From Collinsella sp. (GTDB lineage Bacteria > Actinomycetota > Coriobacteriia > Coriobacteriales > Coriobacteriaceae), in assembly GCA_019414345.1 (NCBI GenBank), contig DXMF01000026.1, positions 111,613 through 175,612 of the forward strand: a stretch of DNA of 64,000 nt, given 5' to 3'. The position numbers and the translations under genes are program-made. The notes under the pieces were generated by a model. It was not told the origin of the DNA. It did no database searches and was given only the letters and a program-made list of their open reading frames with translations. Shown one piece after another: positions 59,184-64,000 of the stretch; within the stretch, counting starts at the first letter, position 1; the number at the start of each line of letters is the position of its first letter.

Positions 59184-59834
59184 TTAGCGAAAATGAGCTC
59201 CGCGCACGCTAAACTTCGCGCGAGCCTTCGCCAGGCAATCGTAATGACCCACGTTATGGGCATCGCTCGCGATGAAGCTGTACAGGTTCTGATCGAACAG
59301 GCGCTGTGCCGGCTTTTTCTCGCGACCAAAGCGACCGCCGGCAATAAAGTCCGCCGAAGCCTGCAGCTTGCAGCCCATATCGACCAGGCGCTCCGCCACG
59401 CTTACATCCTTTTGAACCGCACGATAGCGCTCAGGATGAGCGATGATCACCTGGTAGCCACGGCACTGCAAATCGTAAATCGTGTTCTCGTACTCTCTAA
59501 ACGCATACGCATCGGCATGCGTCGAAAGCTCGAGAAGAAACTCGTTGGTCCCATCGAAATGCAAGTGCTCCGCGGCATCGATACCAAGCTCAACGAGCTT
59601 TCGATGGTTGACCTCGAAGCCCATCTGGAGCGGAAAACCGTCAGCGTTATCACGCAGCAGCTCAAAGGCATCCCACATCTTGTCGTAATCATAATAGGGA
59701 TCACGGCAGTGAGGAGTGCAAACAATTCTGGTTACACCAGCCCGCTTGGCAGCCTCGAGCATCGCCAAGCTCTCATCGAGATCGGCGGCGCCGTCGTCTA
59801 CACCCGGCAAGATATGGCAATGAATGTCACGCAT
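59184..59834 (-). CDS. PHP-type tyrosine-protein phosphatase (CpsB/CapC/YwqE family)
   Basis: 216 aa. PHP metal-binding motifs: 'DIHCHILPGVDDGA' (3-16), 'IVCTPHCRDPYYDYD', His in 'VIIAHPERYRAVQ' and Asp/His in 'FIASDAHNVGHYDC'. Manganese-dependent phosphatases of this family remove phosphate from the tyrosine cluster of the cognate BY-kinase and so control capsule or exopolysaccharide synthesis. It lies 17 bp after that kinase gene. The polysaccharide genes themselves are not in the window. Confidence 0.92.
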   Translation of the reverse strand: MRDIHCHILPGVDDGAADLDESLAMLEAAKRAGVTRIVCTPHCRDPYYDYDKMWDAFELLRDNADGFPLQMGFEVNHRKLVELGIDAAEHLHFDGTNEFLLELSTHADAYAFREYENTIYDLQCRGYQVIIAHPERYRAVQKDVSVAERLVDMGCKLQASADFIAGGRFGREKKPAQRLFDQNLYSFIASDAHNVGHYDCLAKARAKFSVRGAHFR

Positions 59835-59851
59835 AGGTCAGCCTTAATCAA

Positions 59852-60589
59852 CTAAACGTTTGCTCGGTTGGTGAAGATGCCCTTTTTGGAAGTCCCCTGA
59901 TCGTCGGAGCCCTTCTTCACCTTCTTACCGTCCTTGGTGTAGTAGGAGTAGTAGTACTCGCTGGTCTCGGTCTCGCAGTAGTTCATAACGGTACCGATGA
60001 GCTTGACCTTTTCGGACTTCTTAAGCTGGCCGATAGCGTTGAGTGCCTCCTCGCGCTTGGTGAAGTCCTCGCGCACCACGAACAGCGTGCCGTCGGTCAG
60101 ACTGGCGATCTCGGCAGCATCGATGAAGGTGCCGACCGGGGGAGCATCAAAGATGACGTACTGGAACTTGGCGGACAGTGCCTTTACCAGCTTGGCAAAG
60201 CGGTGAGAGACGATGATGTCGGCAGGATTGGGAATATGCGGCTCGGCATCGAGGAAGTAGAAGTTCTTCTGACCCGTCTCGACAATCGCCTGGTCAATAG
60301 AAACCTGCTCGGAAAGGACTGCATAGAGTCCGCCGCGGGAGCGGACGCCGAGCATATCGGCAAGGGACCTGCGACGCATATCAGCCTCGACCAGCAGGAC
60401 GCTCTTGCCGCTGGTGGCGATAGCCTGGGCAAGGTTGATGGAAACCGTAGACTTGCCCTCGTTGGGAATCGAGGACGTAACGGTGATGGTGCGAATGGGG
60501 TCGTCCACGCTCGCAAAGCGGATGTTGGCCAGAAGGGTCTTGGCGGCATTCTGTACAACGAGCTTATCGGTGTTCTTTGCCTTAGCCAT
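59852..60589 (-). CDS. BY-type tyrosine kinase (CpsD/CapB/YwqD family)
   Basis: 245 aa. Walker A 'SSIPNEGKSTVSINLAQ' (about 38-54), Walker A' 'SVLLVEADMRRRSLADML' and Walker B 'YVIFDAPPVGT'; C-terminal tyrosine cluster 'SEYYYSYYTKDGKK'. These cytoplasmic kinases need a Wzz-type membrane partner for activity and autophosphorylate on the cluster. Start ATG 60589; only 2 bp separate it from the Wzz-type gene upstream. That partner is interrupted by a stop codon, so kinase activation may be impaired. Confidence 0.93.
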   Translation of the reverse strand: MAKAKNTDKLVVQNAAKTLLANIRFASVDDPIRTITVTSSIPNEGKSTVSINLAQAIATSGKSVLLVEADMRRRSLADMLGVRSRGGLYAVLSEQVSIDQAIVETGQKNFYFLDAEPHIPNPADIIVSHRFAKLVKALSAKFQYVIFDAPPVGTFIDAAEIASLTDGTLFVVREDFTKREEALNAIGQLKKSEKVKLIGTVMNYCETETSEYYYSYYTKDGKKVKKGSDDQGTSKKGIFTNRANV

Positions 60590-60591
60590 GC

Positions 60592-61248
60592 CTATTTACC
60601 ACCTTTCATAGCCGGAATTCGGCCAACAACGGGAATGCCCAGGAGCTCTTCCGCCTCTTCGGCACCGCGGATGCGGGTATTGAGCATGTCTGCCAAAACG
60701 ACATAGGCGACTGCGATAAAGATACCGGCGAGGAACGCGACGGCAATATACAGCGTGCGCTTGGGGCCGCTGGGGGCTTCGGGGGTCTTAGCCTCGTCGA
60801 TAACGTTGATGCTCTGGGCAGCGCCGACGTTCTGAGCGACCGTACTCACCGAGCTAGCTATGGCCTTTGCGACCTCAGCCGTCTCCTTGGCATCGGTGCC
60901 GGTAACCGAAAGCGTAATGACACGCGTGGTGGTCTCGGAGGAAACAGACACCTTGTAGTCATCCAGATCGGTGAGGCCCAGTTCCTTGGCGGCGCCGCTC
61001 TTAACGCTATCGCTATCCAGCAGCGTGGCGATATCGTTGGAAAGCATCTGGCTCGCCGAGAGATCGTTGTAGCTCATCTGGCCGCTATCGTCGGTCTTGG
61101 CGAGAATGTACATGCTCGTCGTCGCGGTCTAGGTGTTGTCCATCGCGGCGAAGGACACGATGCCCATGGCGATCGCGCAGACCACCGGAAGGGTGATGAC
61201 CAGCTTGAGGTGCTTCTTCAGCAGCTGGAACAGTTCGAGAAGGGTCAT
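60592..61248 (-). pseudogene. Wzz/CapA-type chain-length and kinase-activator gene interrupted by an amber codon
   Basis: ATG 61248 (AAAGG 8 nt upstream) opens 'MTLLELFQLLKKHLKLVITL' and a first membrane helix, but codon 40 is TAG (61129-61131). The same frame goes on without change ('TATTSMYILAKTDDSGQMSY', extracytoplasmic region, second helix 'TLYIAVAFLAGIFIAVAYVV', and the Pro-rich cytoplasmic end) to the stop at 60592. Related proteins read NTYTAT or similar at this place, so Tyr TAC/TAT to TAG is the simple explanation. A restart at ATG 61113 would lack a ribosome site and the first helix. Sequencing error, recent mutation and readthrough are all possible. Confidence 0.8.
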
Positions 61249-61389
61249 GCAGCTTGCCTTTCATTTCCCTAGTTCGGATTGACAAAACTGTCCGTATGTT
61301 ATCGCATCTTTTTACCGAGACCAAACTCTATACATAAGAAACAGGCTCTCCTGTAAAAATGTCGGAAGCAATCGTAAAATTGCACAACA

Positions 61390-61418
61390 ACGCCGCACCC
61401 GAAAGTCAAATGCGGCGT
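61390..61418 (-). terminator. Hairpin after the PhoR-like kinase gene
   Basis: Perfect 8-bp stem ACGCCGCA/TGCGGCGT with a 13-nt loop, 26 bp past the kinase stop; weak T content follows. Confidence 0.5.
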
Positions 61419-61443
61419 CTACATCAATACCTATGTTGTATCG

Positions 61444-62868
61444 CTATGCGAATGGCTCGTCCTGCTGTATGGGAAACGTCACCGTAATGGTGGTTCCCAC
61501 GCCCAACTCGCTCGACAGATCGAGCGTGGCGTGATGATACAGGGCCGCATGCTTGACAATGGCAAGCCCCAGACCGGTTCCGCCGCGCGCCTTGGACCTA
61601 CTCTTGTCCACGCGATAGAACCGCTCAAATACCTTGCCCTGTTCTTCAGGCGCGATACCGATTCCCGTGTCGGCGACCGCAAGGAACGGATGGCCTTCGT
61701 CGTTGGTGCCGCACTGCAGCGTAACCGTACCGCCGGGTCGATTGTAGCGGATGGCGTTGCTCGCCAGATTATAGATGAGCTCGTCAATCAAGCGCGACAC
61801 GCCTTCGATGACCACAGGCTTGGTCTCATGACTTATCGTCACATTCGCCTGACGGGCGACCTGTTCAAGACGCTGTTCAACCGCGTAGATGGCACGCGAG
61901 AGCTCAATAGGCTCCGTGGAACCAATGGGCACCGCCTCGCCCTCAGTTGCACGCTCGGCCTCGTCCAAGTTAGACAGCGTAAGGATATCGTTGACAAGCG
62001 CTGCCAAGCGGCCCGCCTCACGATAGATGCGACCGCCAAAGTTGCGCAGGTCGCCCTCGCCCTCGACCATGCCGTTTGCGATGAGCTCGGCATAGCCCGA
62101 AATCGCCGTAAGCGGCGTCTTGAGCTCATGGGTGATATTCGCCGTGAACTCGCGGCGCATACGGTCGTTGTCCGCTAGCACCGCCATTTGGCGCTTGAGT
62201 TCCTGGCGCTGCGACTCGATACGCTCAAGCATGGGGACCATCTCGGCATAGGCGTGCTCATAGCTACGGCGTGGGTGGTCCAAATCCACCTCTTGCAACG
62301 GCGCGATGATGGCACGGGACTCGCGGCGCGCCATAAAAAACGAGAGTACCGCACCCGCTGCTGCGATAAGCAGCATCGGCGCCACCATCGACAGCAAAAT
62401 CGCCGCAACGCCAGGCTGGGCCTGCGCCAAGCGGACAACCTGGCCGTTATCAAGGGCGACGGCGCGATACAGCATAATCTCGTCGAGCGTAGAGCTTGCG
62501 CGCTCCGCGGAACCCAAACCACTCTCAAAGGCCTCGATGACCTCGGGGCGATCGCCATGGTTGGGCAGTGTGGAAGGCGACGCCTCGTTGTCGTAGGCAA
62601 CCGATCCATCCTTGTTAATCAGCGTGATGCGCAAGTCCTCGCGATCGAGACTACGCAAGAACGGGATGGGCTCCTGCTGTTCGTCGAGAGCGGCAGCAAT
62701 GAGCTCGGTTTCCTGCGCCAGATTGGCACTCGTGGCATCCGCCAAGGTGTTTTGCACAAAGAACGCACCCAGCACCGTAAACGCCACGATAACCGCCATG
62801 GCGCAGACAAAGATCGTCACAAAAACGCGGTGCGACAGCGTATGTTTTCCCTGGGGGGCGAAGACCAC
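61444..62868 (-). CDS. Sensor histidine kinase, PhoR-like
   Basis: 474 aa. Membrane helix about 15-38, extracytoplasmic sensor region (about 40-150), second helix (about 155-175), HAMP-like linker, HisKA with 'ANITHELKTPLTAISGY' and HATPase_c ('LIDELIYNLASNAIRYNRPG', 'VADTGIGIAPEEQGKVFERF', 'GGTGLGLAIVKH'). The phosphate-starvation role is inferred from the neighbouring regulator and pstB. GTG 62868, 3 bp after the regulator stop, has GAGGAG upstream; the two are translated together. Confidence 0.9.
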   Translation of the reverse strand: MVFAPQGKHTLSHRVFVTIFVCAMAVIVAFTVLGAFFVQNTLADATSANLAQETELIAAALDEQQEPIPFLRSLDREDLRITLINKDGSVAYDNEASPSTLPNHGDRPEVIEAFESGLGSAERASSTLDEIMLYRAVALDNGQVVRLAQAQPGVAAILLSMVAPMLLIAAAGAVLSFFMARRESRAIIAPLQEVDLDHPRRSYEHAYAEMVPMLERIESQRQELKRQMAVLADNDRMRREFTANITHELKTPLTAISGYAELIANGMVEGEGDLRNFGGRIYREAGRLAALVNDILTLSNLDEAERATEGEAVPIGSTEPIELSRAIYAVEQRLEQVARQANVTISHETKPVVIEGVSRLIDELIYNLASNAIRYNRPGGTVTLQCGTNDEGHPFLAVADTGIGIAPEEQGKVFERFYRVDKSRSKARGGTGLGLAIVKHAALYHHATLDLSSELGVGTTITVTFPIQQDEPFA

Positions 62869-62871
62869 GGG

Positions 62872-63600
62872 TTACTCCTCCGATGCGGTGGCCGCGGTGT
62901 CGTCGCCTTTGGCACCATCGCCGGCAGAAGGCTCGGCCAAGCGGTAGCCCACGCCGCGCACGGTCTCGATGGCGCTGGCATGCTCGCCCAGTTTTTGGCG
63001 AAGCGTCTGCACGTGCACGTCAACGGTGCGCGAACCGCCGTCGAAGTCCCAGCCCCACACGCTCTGCAGCAACGACTCGCGGGTAAAAACCACGCCGGGC
63101 TTGCGCATGAGGTACTCGAGCAGGTCGAACTCGCGCAGGGTGAGCTTAAGCGGCTCGCCGGCAACGGTCACCTCGCGATGGCTGGGCGAGAGCACGATGT
63201 CGCCCACGCTGAGCACATCGCTCGCCTGCTTGACCATGCCGCCACGACGCAGCAGTGCGCGGCAGCGGCTCGCAAGCTCCATGAGCGAAAACGGCTTAGT
63301 CAGGTAATCGTCGGCACCGCCATCGAGCGCCATCACCTTGTCGAGTTCGGTGTCCTTGGCGGTAAGCATCATGATGGGCACCGTCGCCGTCAGGCGATCG
63401 GCACGCAGGCGGCGCATAATTGCCAAACCGTCGGTATCGGGCAGCATGATGTCGAGCAAGACGGCATCGGGCACCCGTCGCGCCACGGCAGCTTTAAACT
63501 CGCCATCGCACGAAAAGCCCTCGGCCTCGATTCCCTGCTTGCGCAGCGCGTAGACCGTCAAATCCCTGATGTTGTCATCGTCCTCGACGTAATAGATCAT
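62872..63600 (-). CDS. Response regulator, PhoP/PhoB-like
   Basis: 242 aa. Receiver ('YYVEDDDNIRDLTVYALRKQ', phospho-Asp in 'AVLLDIMLPDTDG', Lys in 'DDYLTKPFSL') and winged helix ('LTLREFDLLEYLMRKPGVVF', 'VWGWDFDGGSRTVDVHV', 'IETVRGVGYRL'), followed by an acidic Ala-rich tail. ATG 63600 has AAAGGGG 6 nt upstream. It lies 64 bp after pstB, so control of phosphate uptake is likely; a general OmpR role cannot be excluded. Confidence 0.9.
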   Translation of the reverse strand: MIYYVEDDDNIRDLTVYALRKQGIEAEGFSCDGEFKAAVARRVPDAVLLDIMLPDTDGLAIMRRLRADRLTATVPIMMLTAKDTELDKVMALDGGADDYLTKPFSLMELASRCRALLRRGGMVKQASDVLSVGDIVLSPSHREVTVAGEPLKLTLREFDLLEYLMRKPGVVFTRESLLQSVWGWDFDGGSRTVDVHVQTLRQKLGEHASAIETVRGVGYRLAEPSAGDGAKGDDTAATASEE

Positions 63601-63664
63601 GTTGAACCCCTTTGCGGCCGATATGACCGCATCTTAACCCTAAAGGTACCTTTACTAGATGGTA

Positions 63665-64000
63665 TCAGCCAAAACGTCCCGTCAAATAATCCGCCGTGCG
63701 CGGGTCGGTGGGATTTTTGAAGAGCTGAGCGGTGGGTGCGTGCTCCACCAACTCACCCAGCAAGAAAAACGCGACCGAGTCGGAGATGCGCGCCGCCTGC
63801 TGCATATTGTGCGTAACGACCACGAGCGTACAGGTCTCTTTGAGCTCGCAGGCCAGCTGCTCAACCACCAGCGTCGACACGGGATCGAGAGCGCTCGTGG
63901 GCTCGTCCATCAGCAGAATATCGGGCTGCACGGCAAGCGCGCGGGCGATGCACAGACGCTGCTGCTGCCCGCCCGAAAGGCCCAGCCCCGACTCCTTGAG
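63665..64000 (-). CDS. pstB: Phosphate ABC transporter ATPase PstB, C-terminal part (cut by window edge)
   Basis: About 111 codons of the C-terminal half: signature 'LSGGQQQRLCIARALAVQPD', Walker B 'ILLMDEPTSALDP', switch His in 'VVVTHNMQQAARISD', and the closing 'FKNPTDPRTADYLTGRFG', which is diagnostic for PstB. It powers high-affinity phosphate import. No phoU is found between pstB and the regulator gene; the next gene downstream is the PhoP-like regulator. Confidence 0.95.
   Translation of the reverse strand, partial: LKESGLGLSGGQQQRLCIARALAVQPDILLMDEPTSALDPVSTLVVEQLACELKETCTLVVVTHNMQQAARISDSVAFFLLGELVEHAPTAQLFKNPTDPRTADYLTGRFG

Noticed and set aside
1..64000. tRNA or rRNA genes and a replication origin
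   Set aside because: No cloverleaf with a conserved T-arm, no rRNA sequence and no DnaA-box cluster was noticed; reading by eye could miss a divergent tRNA, which a tRNAscan-type search would settle.

Overview
The window is bacterial chromosome of moderately high GC with short intergenic gaps, and about three quarters of the genes lie on the minus strand. Gene content points to the Coriobacteriia, most likely a Collinsella-like gut anaerobe: an actinobacterial-type orphan OmpR regulator beside a GlnA2-type glutamine synthetase, a TMADH/FadH-type flavin reductase, a complete kdp locus, a lar lactate-racemase locus, and recurrent intergenic palindromes carrying GGGACAG/CTGTCCC. No species marker (rRNA, tRNA) lies in the window, so this placement is inference.

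Layout. 0-6.3 kb: start of ligA (cut by the edge), HtrA-like protease, a glnA-like gene with its orphan regulator, a LacI and a GntR regulator. 6.3-8.4 kb: repeat-rich gap and an AlbA_2/ATPase-type regulator with a palindromic operator. 8.4-10.4 kb: Fe-S flavin oxidoreductase. 10.6-18.9 kb: kdpFABC (minus) divergent from kdpDE (plus), with the whole locus bracketed by two 65-bp direct repeats. 19-22.5 kb: ferrous iron operon feoA-feoA-feoB-small Cys-rich protein. 22.6-24.8 kb: HPr-like protein, a MITE-like element and an amino acid permease. 24.9-29.8 kb: ebgA/ebgC beta-galactosidase with three identical LacI operators and a divergent LacI regulator. 29.8-32.8 kb: four-unit covarying hairpin array, aspS, serB. 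32.9-37.5 kb: larB-larC-tetR convergent with larA-larD (nickel lactate racemase and lactate channel). 37.5-43.5 kb: probable acquired island with an IS3-type transposase relic, a small lipoprotein and a Bce-type antimicrobial-peptide resistance/sensing operon. 43.5-51 kb: ppc, hisS, an MFS pseudogene, an M20 amidohydrolase and a DMT transporter. 51-56.1 kb: two abutting YhgE/Pip membrane proteins. 56.4-59.1 kb: htpG and a GNAT acetyltransferase. 59.2-61.2 kb: capsule/EPS control genes (PHP phosphatase, BY-kinase, Wzz gene interrupted by an amber codon). 61.4-64 kb: PhoR/PhoP-type two-component system next to pstB (cut by the edge).

Most interesting points: (1) the glnA-like protein has lost several metal- and substrate-binding residues (equivalents of E. 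coli E212, E220, H269 and E327) yet is intact and sits in an operon with a GlnR-like regulator, so it may be a sensor rather than an enzyme; (2) a 62-bp-period tandem array of hairpins whose stems differ by compensatory changes; (3) LarC without the LarC2 domain, and no larE; (4) a Wzz gene stopped by an in-frame TAG; (5) very long perfect or near-perfect palindromes between genes; (6) HPr with Asp at position 46.
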